NCBI RefSeq assembly: GCF_025960875.1
Contig: NZ_JAODLR010000008.1
Span: forward strand, 62,001-126,000
Direction: 5' to 3'
Source of the DNA: Crystallibacter permensis
GTDB taxonomy: Bacteria > Actinomycetota > Actinomycetes > Actinomycetales > Micrococcaceae
Length of the DNA stretch: 64,000 nucleotides
Shown here: piece after piece, positions 55,155 to 63,446 of the stretch
How positions within the stretch are numbered: the stretch's first letter is position 1
Layout: every line of letters starts with the position of its first letter
Made by a program: the position numbers and the translations under genes
Notes under the pieces: generated by a model
Told to the model about the DNA's origin: nothing
The model's database searches: none
What the model saw: only the letters and a program-made list of their open reading frames with translations

Positions 55155-57026
55155 ATGTCCATGAAGTCTTTCCCGAAGCCCTCTGAGCTGCCGGTGCCTG
55201 CCGGCGCCGAGGGGTGGGAGCAGATTTACCCGTATTATCTGGTGTTCCAGGACAAGCTGAAGGAGCAGGAGGACGCGAAGTTCTGGTTCTGTGACAGCCA
55301 GCATTGGCCTACCGTTTTCAAGCCGTTCGAAACCATTGGCGGGGAGTTCGCGGTCAAGTGCCTGGGCCAGTACAACGCCCGGCACCTGATGATTCCCAAC
55401 GCCAACGGCATCGAGTTCCGTGTGCATCTGGGCTACCTGTACATGTCCCCGATCCCGGTTCCCGAGGACCAGATCGCGGCCCGGGTCCCGCATTTCGAGC
55501 AGCGGGTGGGTCACTACTTCCAGAACTGGGAGGAGCTGCTGCGGCAGTGGCACGTGAAGGTCCGCGGCACCATTGACGAGATGGAGACGCTGTCCTACAA
55601 CAAGCTGCCGGACATGGTCCCGATGGACGACATCACCACCGGCAAGGCGATGGACGGCTCCGAGGTCCTGCTGGAGAACTACGACCGCCTGATCCAGCTG
55701 GCCTACCAGAACTGGCAGTACCACTTCGAGTTCCTGAACCTGGGCTACATCGCCTACCTGGACTTCTTCAACTTCTGCAAGGAAGTCTTCCCCAACATCC
55801 CGGACCAGTCCATCGCGACCATGGTCCAGGGCGTGGACATGGAGCTGTTCCGGCCGGACGATGAGCTCAAGAAACTCGCCAAACTGGCCGTGGAGCTTCA
55901 CTTGGAGTCCGCCTTCGGCAATACGGACGACGTCGATGCCACCTTGGGTGCCATTGCTGCGGCACCGGGCGGGGAGCGTTGGATTGCCCAGTACGAAGGC
56001 GCGAAGGATCCGTGGTTCAACTTCACCGTGGGCAACGGTTTCTACGGGCACGACAAGTACTGGTACGAGCACCAGGAGATCCCGCTGGGCTACATTGCCG
56101 ATTACATCCGCCGGCTCGGCGAGGGCCAGAACATCATGCGGCCGACCGAGGAACTGATCGTGGAGAAGGACCGCATCGTCGAGGAGTACCGGGACCTGCT
56201 TGAAGGTGAAACCCAGGCCCTCTTCGACGCCAAGCGCCAGCTCGCCGCCACCGCCTACCCGTACGTGGAAAACCACAACTTCTACATTGAGCACTGGACC
56301 ATGGGCGTGTTCTGGCGCAAGATCCGCGAACTGTCGCGGATGATGCACGCCGAGGGCTTCTGGACCGAACCCGATGACCTGCTCTACCTGAACCGCAACG
56401 AGGTCCGCGACGCACTGTTCGACCTGGTCACCGGCTGGGGTGTGGGCGCCGAGCCGATCGGCCCCACCTACTGGCCGGAGGAGATCGAACGCCGCCGCGG
56501 CATTGTCGATGCGCTCAAGACCGCCCGTCCACAGCCGGCGCTGAACACGCCGCCGGAGTCCATCACCGAACCGTTCACCCGGATGCTCTGGGGCATCACC
56601 ACCGAGCAGGTCCAGCAGTGGCTGGGCGCGGGCGAGGAAGTCGAGGGCGGCGGACTGCGCGGCATGGCGGCCTCACCCGGCGTCGTCGAGGGCTTTGCCC
56701 GCGTCGTGACGGACTCGGATCAGCTCTCCGAGGTCCAGCAGGGCGAGATCCTGGTGGCCACCGTGACTTCGCCGTCCTGGGGCCCGATCTTCGGCAAGAT
56801 CAAGGCCACCGTGACGGATATCGGCGGCATGATGAGCCACGCCGCCATTGTCTGCCGCGAGTACGGGCTGCCGGCGGTCACCGGAACGGGCAGCGGCTCG
56901 ACCACCATCAAGACCGGGCAGCTGCTGCGGGTCGACGGTACCAAGGGCATCGTCCAGATTCTGGATAACGAGGAACCTGAACCCCTCGTGACCGGTCCCG
57001 GTGCTCACAGCCACAGCCACGCCTGA
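55155..57026 (+). CDS. creH: PEP-synthase-like phosphohistidine subunit of aryl phosphate synthase (CreH-like)
   Basis: This is a 623-residue protein of about 71 kDa. The first 480 residues are an aromatic-rich substrate domain (HYFQNWEELLRQWHVKVRG, GFYGHDKYWYEHQEIPLGY) like the PpsA subunit of phenylphosphate synthase. The end is the swivelling phosphohistidine domain, with GGMMSHAAIVCREYGLPAVTG and the phosphorylated His at about 562. The TIM-barrel of full PEP synthase is missing, so PEP is not made. The C terminus ends GAHSHSHA. The frame is open from 54786, but that part overlaps creI in another frame; ATG 55155 has AAAGG seven bases upstream. Confidence 0.82.
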   Translation: MSMKSFPKPSELPVPAGAEGWEQIYPYYLVFQDKLKEQEDAKFWFCDSQHWPTVFKPFETIGGEFAVKCLGQYNARHLMIPNANGIEFRVHLGYLYMSPIPVPEDQIAARVPHFEQRVGHYFQNWEELLRQWHVKVRGTIDEMETLSYNKLPDMVPMDDITTGKAMDGSEVLLENYDRLIQLAYQNWQYHFEFLNLGYIAYLDFFNFCKEVFPNIPDQSIATMVQGVDMELFRPDDELKKLAKLAVELHLESAFGNTDDVDATLGAIAAAPGGERWIAQYEGAKDPWFNFTVGNGFYGHDKYWYEHQEIPLGYIADYIRRLGEGQNIMRPTEELIVEKDRIVEEYRDLLEGETQALFDAKRQLAATAYPYVENHNFYIEHWTMGVFWRKIRELSRMMHAEGFWTEPDDLLYLNRNEVRDALFDLVTGWGVGAEPIGPTYWPEEIERRRGIVDALKTARPQPALNTPPESITEPFTRMLWGITTEQVQQWLGAGEEVEGGGLRGMAASPGVVEGFARVVTDSDQLSEVQQGEILVATVTSPSWGPIFGKIKATVTDIGGMMSHAAIVCREYGLPAVTGTGSGSTTIKTGQLLRVDGTKGIVQILDNEEPEPLVTGPGAHSHSHA

Positions 57027-57118
57027 GTACCTCCACCCAGGTGATCCCAGTGCCGGGCCGGGCGAGCTGTCCCTTCCCAAGGCCCCGGCCCGGCACGACC
57101 CAACGCAAAGGTTTGAAG

Positions 57119-57931
57119 ATGACGCAGCAACCCACGGACGCCAACGACGCCGCTGCTACCCGCGGCGTCGAGCGGGCCGACCCTGATACGGCGCAGCGGA
57201 CCGTGCTGATCACCGGCGCCGCCGGGGGTCTCGGCCGGGCTTTCGCACTCGGCTTCGCCGGCCGCGGCTACCGGGTGGCCGTCGCGGACGTGAACCTGGA
57301 AGGCGCCGAAGAAACGGCCAAGCTGGTCCGCGAAGCCGGTGCCGACGCGGCGGCTTACCGGGCCGACGTGACGGATCCCGCGTCCACCGAGTCGCTCGCC
57401 GCCCAAGTGGCGGAATTCGGGAACGGCCGCATCGACGTCGTACTCAATAACGCGGCCATTTACGCCACGGTGACCCGAACGCCGTTCGAGGACATCGACC
57501 CGGACGAATGGGACCTGGTGATGAATGTGAACCTCAAGGGCCCGTGGCTGGTGACCCGTGCGGCGAGCCCCTACCTGGCCGACGGCGGGCGCGTCATCAA
57601 CCTCTCCAGCGCCACCATCTTCTCCGGCTCGGAGCAGTGGCTGCACTACGTCGCCTCCAAGGGCGGGGTGGTTGCGCTGACCCGGGTGCTGGCCAAGGAG
57701 CTGGGCCGGCGCGGCATCACCGTCAACGCGATCGCGCCAGGCTTCACGCTCACCGAGGCCAGCTACTCGCTAATGGAGGACGCCGAAAGCTACGGCGTGG
57801 ACCGCGGGGCGCTCAAGCGGGCCAGCCAGCCCGAAGACATCGTCGGGGCCGCGCTGTTCCTGGCCGGTCCGGACAGCTCGTACATCACCGGACAAACCAT
57901 GGTGGTCGACGGCGGCCGCCAGTTCATCTAA
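57119..57931 (+). CDS. creG: Short-chain dehydrogenase (CreG-like alcohol dehydrogenase)
   Basis: This is a 270-residue classical SDR. ITGAAGGLGRAF binds NAD(P), NNAAIY is the middle motif, HYVASKGG holds Tyr and Lys, and MVVDGGRQF ends the chain. AAAGG lies eight bases before ATG 57119. Set between the aryl phosphate synthase and the ferredoxin, it corresponds to CreG of the cresol pathway, which oxidises the benzylic alcohol to the aldehyde. In sequence alone it could be any SDR; the role is assigned by gene order. Confidence 0.75.
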   Translation: MTQQPTDANDAAATRGVERADPDTAQRTVLITGAAGGLGRAFALGFAGRGYRVAVADVNLEGAEETAKLVREAGADAAAYRADVTDPASTESLAAQVAEFGNGRIDVVLNNAAIYATVTRTPFEDIDPDEWDLVMNVNLKGPWLVTRAASPYLADGGRVINLSSATIFSGSEQWLHYVASKGGVVALTRVLAKELGRRGITVNAIAPGFTLTEASYSLMEDAESYGVDRGALKRASQPEDIVGAALFLAGPDSSYITGQTMVVDGGRQFI

Positions 57932-57978
57932 AGCTTCCACCCAACTTCCAACACAAGATTCCACCCCAAGGAGGAGCC

Positions 57979-58299
57979 ATGCCAACGGTTTATTTCACCG
58001 ACACGGAAGGCACCACACGCGAGATCACCGGCAACACCGGGGACTCGGTCATGGAGACGGCCGTCCGCAACGGCGTCCCCGGCATCGTCGCCGAATGCGG
58101 CGGTTCGCTGTCCTGCGCCACCTGCCACGTTTTTGTCCGCGAGGACGAGCTGCCCGAGCTGCCGCCCATGGAGGACATGGAGGACGAAATGCTCTACGGC
58201 ACCGCGGTGGACCGCGAGGACAACTCCCGCCTGTCCTGCCAGCTGAAGCTCTGCGACGGCCAGGACATCCACGTCACCACACCGGAAACACAGGTCTGA
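57979..58299 (+). CDS. creF: [2Fe-2S] ferredoxin (CreF-like)
   Basis: This is a 106-residue adrenodoxin/putidaredoxin-type ferredoxin. The cluster ligands are Cys40, Cys46, Cys49 and Cys87 (ECGGSLSCATCHVFV ... SRLSCQLKL). It carries single electrons from the reductase encoded next to the P450. AAGGAGGAG stands just before ATG 57979. The three-component system (P450, ferredoxin, FAD reductase) is complete inside this operon, which suggests the P450 does not depend on outside partners. Confidence 0.9.
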   Translation: MPTVYFTDTEGTTREITGNTGDSVMETAVRNGVPGIVAECGGSLSCATCHVFVREDELPELPPMEDMEDEMLYGTAVDREDNSRLSCQLKLCDGQDIHVTTPETQV

Positions 58300-58301
58300 T
58301 C

Positions 58302-59624
58302 ATGAGCACCGGAACCGCTGACGCGGAAACCAAGACCAACGACGGCGCTGCCGCAGCAGGGAAGGCGCCCGCCCGGACCGGGCTGCTGATCATCGGCGCC
58401 AGCCAGTCCGGCGTGCAGCTGGCCGTTTCGTTGCGGGCCGTGGGCTTCGACGAGCACATCACGCTGCTCGGCGACGAGGACCACCGGCCGTACCAGCGCC
58501 CGGCCCTGTCCAAGGAGTTCCTGCAGGGCGCGGTGGAGAGCGAATCGCTGATCTTCCGCTCCAACGCTTACTGGGACGAGCACAACATCACCCTCGTCAA
58601 GGGCGAGTACATCACCCGGATCGATAAGAACGACGACGGCTCCGGCACAGCGCATGCCGCCTCCGGCGCCGAATTCGGCTTCAAGCGGCTGGCCCTGACC
58701 GTCGGTGCCCGGGCGCGCAAGCTTGACCTGCCCGGGGCGGAACTGGACGGCGTGGTCTACCTGCGCAACGCGGACGACGCCCTGGCCCTGAAAGCGCAGC
58801 TGGACAGCGTCCGCGAAGCGGTGGTGGTCGGCGGCGGCTTCATCGGGCTGGAAGCGGCTTCGAGCCTGCACAAGATGGGCAAGTCCGTGACGGTACTCGA
58901 GTACGGCCCGCGCCTGATCGGCCGCGCCGTCGGCGAAGACACCAGCGACTACTTTCTTCAGGCCCACCGCGGCCGCGGCATCGACATCCGGCTTGATGCC
59001 CGGATGAAGCGCCTGACCGCAGCCGAGGGCGGAAGCCGGGTGGCCGGCGTCGAGCTTGGGGACGGCACAGTGATCCCGGCGCAGCTGGTGCTGGTCGGAA
59101 TCGGTGTGGTCCCCAACACCGAACTCGCCGAGCAGCTGGGCCTGGAAGTGGATAACGGCATTGTGGTCGACTCGCACGCCCTTGCCTCCGACGGCACCAC
59201 CGTGGCGGTAGGCGATGTGGCGAACATGCCCAACCCGCTGCCCGGTTCGCCGGAAGGCGAACGCATCCGGTTGGAAAGCGTGAACAACGCGATCGAGCAC
59301 GCCAAGGTGGCCGCCTATTCGCTGATGGGCCGGCGCGAGGACTACGCGGGTATCCCGTGGTTCTGGTCCAACCAGGCGGACCTGAAACTGCAGATCGCCG
59401 GACTGACCCTCGGCTACGACCAGACCGTGGTCCGGCGCGACGAGGAACGCGGCAAATTCTCCGTGCTCTACTACCGCAACGGCCGGATCATTGCCGTGGA
59501 CTGCGTCAACGCACCGCTGGACTTCATGTCGGTCAAGAACGCCCTGGCCAAGGGCCAGAACATACCCGCGGACGCGGCGGCGGATCCCGCCGTCATCCTG
59601 AAGACCATCATCACGGACGGCTAA
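58302..59624 (+). CDS. creE: FAD-dependent ferredoxin reductase (CreE-like)
   Basis: This is a 440-residue putidaredoxin/rhodocoxin-reductase-type flavoprotein. LLIIGASQSGVQLAVSLRA binds FAD, though the usual GxGxxG reads GASQSG. VVVGGGFIGLEAASSL binds NADH, and VAVGDVANMPNPL closes the FAD site. A reductase C-terminal domain follows (GIPWFWSNQADLKLQIAG). The N-terminal about 25 residues are an extra Ala/Thr-rich stretch. It starts two bases after the ferredoxin stop. It passes electrons from NAD(P)H to the ferredoxin and thence to the P450. Confidence 0.88.
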   Translation: MSTGTADAETKTNDGAAAAGKAPARTGLLIIGASQSGVQLAVSLRAVGFDEHITLLGDEDHRPYQRPALSKEFLQGAVESESLIFRSNAYWDEHNITLVKGEYITRIDKNDDGSGTAHAASGAEFGFKRLALTVGARARKLDLPGAELDGVVYLRNADDALALKAQLDSVREAVVVGGGFIGLEAASSLHKMGKSVTVLEYGPRLIGRAVGEDTSDYFLQAHRGRGIDIRLDARMKRLTAAEGGSRVAGVELGDGTVIPAQLVLVGIGVVPNTELAEQLGLEVDNGIVVDSHALASDGTTVAVGDVANMPNPLPGSPEGERIRLESVNNAIEHAKVAAYSLMGRREDYAGIPWFWSNQADLKLQIAGLTLGYDQTVVRRDEERGKFSVLYYRNGRIIAVDCVNAPLDFMSVKNALAKGQNIPADAAADPAVILKTIITDG

Positions 59625-59632
59625 GGAGCCCC

Positions 59633-60406
59633 ATGAGAACCCCCGACACGCAGAGTCCGCAGACCAACAGCGACGCCGCCGGCACCGCCTGGCCGGCAGC
59701 GGACCCGTCAGCGCACGCGGAAGATCCCCGCGCCACCGCCTTTGCCGCCGCGCACCCTGTACGGCCCGTTCCGGCCACCGGCACCCTGGATACCTCGCCC
59801 ATCGCCGGCACGCCGGCGGCCGAGGACCTGGACAGGCTCTGGAAGGCCGTGGTGGAGGAAACCCGCAGCCGCGGCAACGACATCCACCTGCCCATCTCGC
59901 TGGCCTACGCCGAACGGCTCTGCCGGGCCTACCCGGAGGCCGACGCCGAGCTGGTCCGTGTGGCCATCGTGCTGCATGACACCGGCTGGGCGCACGTGGA
60001 AGAATCGCGCATCCTCTCCGAAGGTTTCACGGGCGACTGGCGGAAGGCGGCCATCCGCTTCGAGCACGAGGCCGAGGGCTGCAAGGTGGCCCGCCGCGTA
60101 CTGCCCGGTCTCGGCTACTCGGACGGGTTCATCGCGCGGGTCTGCGAAATCATCGACGGGCACGACACCCGCCATGTGGCCTTCTCGCTGGAGGATGCCC
60201 TGGTCCGCGACGCCGACCGGCTGTGGCGTTTCGACCACGCCGGCATCGCGCTGGCCTCGTCCTGGTTCGGCATGACGCCCGCTGTTTACACGGACCGCTT
60301 GGCCGCGGAGATCATCCCCGAACTCATCACAGAAGCCGCCTACAAGATGGGCACGGCCGACCTCGCTCGGTCCAACGCACTGCTCAAGACAGGAGCGATC
60401 CGATGA
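59633..60406 (+). CDS. creD: HD-domain phosphohydrolase (CreD-like)
   Basis: This is a 257-residue HD-superfamily protein. The metal ligands lie in VLHDTGWA (His115-Asp116), FEHEAEG (His145) and EIIDGHDTR (His177-Asp178), ending RDADRLWRF. A disordered Ala/Pro/Thr-rich N-terminal segment of about 60 residues precedes the domain and is not present in its paralogue at 50909-51595. In the cresol pathway CreD removes the phosphate after oxidation of the side chain. AAGGAG overlaps the reductase stop. Its own stop overlaps the next ATG (ATGA). Confidence 0.8.
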   Translation: MRTPDTQSPQTNSDAAGTAWPAADPSAHAEDPRATAFAAAHPVRPVPATGTLDTSPIAGTPAAEDLDRLWKAVVEETRSRGNDIHLPISLAYAERLCRAYPEADAELVRVAIVLHDTGWAHVEESRILSEGFTGDWRKAAIRFEHEAEGCKVARRVLPGLGYSDGFIARVCEIIDGHDTRHVAFSLEDALVRDADRLWRFDHAGIALASSWFGMTPAVYTDRLAAEIIPELITEAAYKMGTADLARSNALLKTGAIR

Positions 60407-61953
60407 CTTCCACCGCCCACAGCGCAACGGCCACCGAAGCAACCGGACAAGTACCGGCGTCGTTCTCTGGCCCCGCCGTGGACGCCCGCGCCGCGCTGAC
60501 CCTGCCCTACACCCACGTGGACGACGTCTTTATCGACGGCGCCTGGGTTCTCGCCCGCGGCACCGGCCGCAACTCCGTCACGGATCCGGCCACGGGCCAG
60601 GTCTGGGGCTCGGTGCCGGACGGCACCGCCGAGGATATCGACGCCGCGGTCGGTGCGGCGCGCAAGGCGTTCGACGGCGGGTGGTCCAGGCTCGCACCAT
60701 CTGAGCGGGCTGCCTACCTGCTGCGCATCGCGGACGAGGTGGACAAGCGGGCGGATGAGCTGGCGCTGACCAACACCCGCGAGAACGGTTCTCCGATCGC
60801 CGAGTCCTCCGGGGCCGCGGCCAACGCGGCGAGCATCTTCCGCTACTTCGCCACGCTGGCGGAGTACCTGGAGCGCGAGGACGTCCGCCCGTTCCCGCGC
60901 GGCGGCGGTGAGTCCGTGGTGCGCCGGGATCCGGTGGGCGTGTGCGCGCTGATCGCCCCGTGGAACTTCCCGATCAACCTGATGGTGATCAAGCTGGCGC
61001 CGGCGCTGCTGGCCGGCTGCACCGTGGTGATGAAACCTGCCTCGCCCACCCCGTTGTCCTTCCGGCTGATTGTCGACGCCGTGGCCGCCGCCGGCGTGCC
61101 GGCCGGCGTGGTCAACCTGGTCACCGGCAGCGGCAAACTGGGCGACACCTTGGTTCGGCACCTGGGCGTGGACAAGGTGGCCTTCACCGGTTCGACGCCG
61201 GTGGGCCGGAAGATCGCGGCGGCCTGCGGTGAACTGCTGCGCCCGGTCACGCTGGAGCTCGGCGGAAAGTCCAGTGCCATCGTGCTGCCGGACGCTGATC
61301 TGGATGCCATGTCCAACGGATTGGTGCGCTCTTGCATGCGCAACACCGGCCAGACCTGCTACATCTCCACCCGGATCCTGGCCCCGGCCGGACGCTACGA
61401 CGAGGTGGTGGACATGGTGACCGCCACCATCGCCGCCGGAGTGCAGGGAGACCCGCTCGATCCAGCCACCGTCTTCGGGCCGGCAGCCACCGAATCCCAG
61501 TACCGGACGGTGCTGGAGTACGTGGACGCCGGCCGGGCGGAGGGTGCCCGGGTAACGACAGGTGGCCGTGTGGCGCGGCTCGGGGGCGGGCTCGAAGGCG
61601 GCTTCTTCGTGGAGCCAACGGTCTTCGCCGACGTCACACCGACGATGCGGATCTCCCGCGAGGAGATCTTCGGCCCGGTGATTTCCGTGCTGAAGTACAC
61701 GGACGTGGACGAGGCCGTCGCGCTGGCGAACAACACCGAGTTTGGGCTGGGCGGCCTGGTGTTCGGCACGGACCAGGACGCTGCCCTCGCCGTCGCTGAC
61801 CGGATGGACACCGGCTCGGTGGGCATCAACTTCTTTGCCTCCAACCATTCCGCGCCGTTTGGCGGCCGGCACGATTCGGGCCTCGGCACGGAATACGGCA
61901 TCGAGGGGCTCAACGCCTACCTCAGCTACAAGTCCATCCACCGCCGGCCGTAA
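60403..61953 (+). CDS. creC: Aldehyde dehydrogenase (CreC-like)
   Basis: This is a 516-residue NAD(P)-dependent aldehyde dehydrogenase. LIAPWNFPINL and FTGSTPVGRKI bind the cofactor, ELGGKS holds the general base Glu285, and NTGQTCYISTRIL the nucleophile Cys319. About 35 extra N-terminal residues are Ala/Thr-rich. It overlaps creD by four bases (ATGA). In the pathway it would oxidise the 4-hydroxybenzaldehyde-type product to the acid, the last dedicated step before ring-cleavage pathways. A strong terminator ends the operon. Confidence 0.88.
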   Translation: MTSTAHSATATEATGQVPASFSGPAVDARAALTLPYTHVDDVFIDGAWVLARGTGRNSVTDPATGQVWGSVPDGTAEDIDAAVGAARKAFDGGWSRLAPSERAAYLLRIADEVDKRADELALTNTRENGSPIAESSGAAANAASIFRYFATLAEYLEREDVRPFPRGGGESVVRRDPVGVCALIAPWNFPINLMVIKLAPALLAGCTVVMKPASPTPLSFRLIVDAVAAAGVPAGVVNLVTGSGKLGDTLVRHLGVDKVAFTGSTPVGRKIAAACGELLRPVTLELGGKSSAIVLPDADLDAMSNGLVRSCMRNTGQTCYISTRILAPAGRYDEVVDMVTATIAAGVQGDPLDPATVFGPAATESQYRTVLEYVDAGRAEGARVTTGGRVARLGGGLEGGFFVEPTVFADVTPTMRISREEIFGPVISVLKYTDVDEAVALANNTEFGLGGLVFGTDQDAALAVADRMDTGSVGINFFASNHSAPFGGRHDSGLGTEYGIEGLNAYLSYKSIHRRP

Positions 61954-61981
61954 CCTGCGGCTGCCTAACGTGTCGAACGGA

Positions 61982-62014
61982 AAATGCCCGGATGGAACCT
62001 CCATCCGGGCATTT
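61982..62014. terminator. Bidirectional terminator ending the cre-like operon
   Basis: AAATGCCCGGATGG (61982-61995) pairs perfectly with CCATCCGGGCATTT (62001-62014) over a five-base loop, followed by CCTCTT. The A/T-rich stem ends serve both the + operon and the convergent MFS gene. Confidence 0.88.
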
Positions 62015-62040
62015 CCTCTTCAGTTGTTCGGTGGCTCGCG

Positions 62041-63384
62041 TCAGTCGAGGTTGACCTTGGTGCCTTCCGGCGTCGCCCGGACCGCAATGGTGCCGGCGAG
62101 GATGACGGCGATCCAGAATGCTCCGACCAACCAGATGCTGCCGTTGCCCGCGATCATCAGGCCGGTGGCGATCATCGGTGTGAAGCCTGCACCGAGCACC
62201 GAAGCACCCTGGTAGGACAGCGAGGCCCCGGTGTAGCGCATGCGGGTGGGGAACTGCTCGGCGATGTAGGCGCCGATGGGGCCGAAGAGGGCGCCCTGCA
62301 CGATGCCGTTGCCGACCACGATGGCGATGGCGAAGCCCCACAGGGTCCCGTTGCTCAGCAGGATCAGCAGCGGGTAGGCCAGAACAATGCCGGTGATACC
62401 TGCGACGGTGAGGACCTTGCGGCGGCCGATCCGGTCACTGAGCCGGGCGGTGTAGAAGCACATGATCAGGGTGAGGACGGCACCTGCCGCCTTCCAGTTG
62501 AGTACGCCGGAGCGATCCACTCCGTTGCCGACGGCGATGGAAACGCCCCACACCGTCAGGATGCCCTGGCAGGCGTAGAAGCTCATGGTGGCGATCAGGG
62601 CAACAACGACGGCGCGCGGATGGTTGCGCAGCACGTCGAAGAGCGGCATGCGCTTCTTTTCGCCGGCTTCCTGCAGCTTCTGGAACATCGGTGTTTCAGC
62701 GACCTTGAGCCGGATGATCATACCGACGGCGATCAGTACCGCGCTGAGCAGGAACGGAATGCGCCAGCCCCACTGCAGGAACGCATCGCCGGTCAGGGCG
62801 GACGTCAGCGAAACCACCAGGGTGGCGAGGACTGCACCGGCGGGGCCGCCGGCGGTGGCGAAGGAAGTGGCCAGGCCGCGCTTCTTCTGCGGTGCGGACT
62901 CCAGCGCCATCAAGGCCGCGCCGCCCCATTCGCCGCCCACGGCAATGCCCTGGATGACGCGCAGGGTCACCAGCAGGACCGGGGCGAGGATTCCGATCAC
63001 GGCGGTGGTGGGCAGCAGGCCGATGAGGACCGTCGAGGCGCCCATCAGCAGCATGGACAGCACGAGCATTTTCTTGCGCCCGATCTTGTCGCCGAAGTGA
63101 CCGAAGACGATTCCGCCGAGCGGACGCGCCAGATAGCCGGCTGCAAGCGTCGCGAATGAGGCGAACAGGCCGAAGGCGGGGCTGAGGTTGGCAAAGAAAA
63201 CGGTATTGAAAACGATGCTGGCCGCGGTCGCGTACAGGATGAAGTCGTAGTACTCGATGGCGCTGCCGATGAAGCTGGACGCGAGGATCCGGCGCATGTC
63301 CTTCGTGTTCAAGGACTCGGAGCCGGACTGGTGCTGCGGTGCGGACGGTGCGGACTGCGTAACGGTCGTCAGTGACTCGGACAC
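62041..63384 (-). CDS. MFS transporter of the MHS (metabolite:H+ symporter) family
   Basis: This is a 447-residue twelve-helix importer. The N-terminal SSFIGSAIEYYDFILYATAASIVFN and the loop GHFGDKIGRKKMLV, with RVIQGIAVGGEWGGAALMALE, are typical of the ShiA/KgtP/ProP branch. It is probably a proton symporter for an organic acid. GTG 63384 has AGGAGG five bases upstream; the ATG at 63429 is less likely. It is convergent with the cre-like operon and 62 bases behind an MBL-fold gene on the same strand, so it may import a substrate or a product such as a hydroxybenzoate. Confidence 0.82.
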   Translation of the reverse strand: MSESLTTVTQSAPSAPQHQSGSESLNTKDMRRILASSFIGSAIEYYDFILYATAASIVFNTVFFANLSPAFGLFASFATLAAGYLARPLGGIVFGHFGDKIGRKKMLVLSMLLMGASTVLIGLLPTTAVIGILAPVLLVTLRVIQGIAVGGEWGGAALMALESAPQKKRGLATSFATAGGPAGAVLATLVVSLTSALTGDAFLQWGWRIPFLLSAVLIAVGMIIRLKVAETPMFQKLQEAGEKKRMPLFDVLRNHPRAVVVALIATMSFYACQGILTVWGVSIAVGNGVDRSGVLNWKAAGAVLTLIMCFYTARLSDRIGRRKVLTVAGITGIVLAYPLLILLSNGTLWGFAIAIVVGNGIVQGALFGPIGAYIAEQFPTRMRYTGASLSYQGASVLGAGFTPMIATGLMIAGNGSIWLVGAFWIAVILAGTIAVRATPEGTKVNLD

Positions 63385-63446
63385 AATTCCTCCTGAGGGC
63401 GGGGTCGAGGGATCTGGGGAGGGGTTCATGGATGGAGCGCTGGTAT

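Noticed and set aside
54852-56348. 498-codon frame antisense to creI/creH
   Set aside because: Antisense to two well-supported genes; no motifs.
60340-62004. 554-codon frame antisense to the aldehyde dehydrogenase
   Set aside because: No recognisable domain and it runs over the terminator; the + strand gene is certain.
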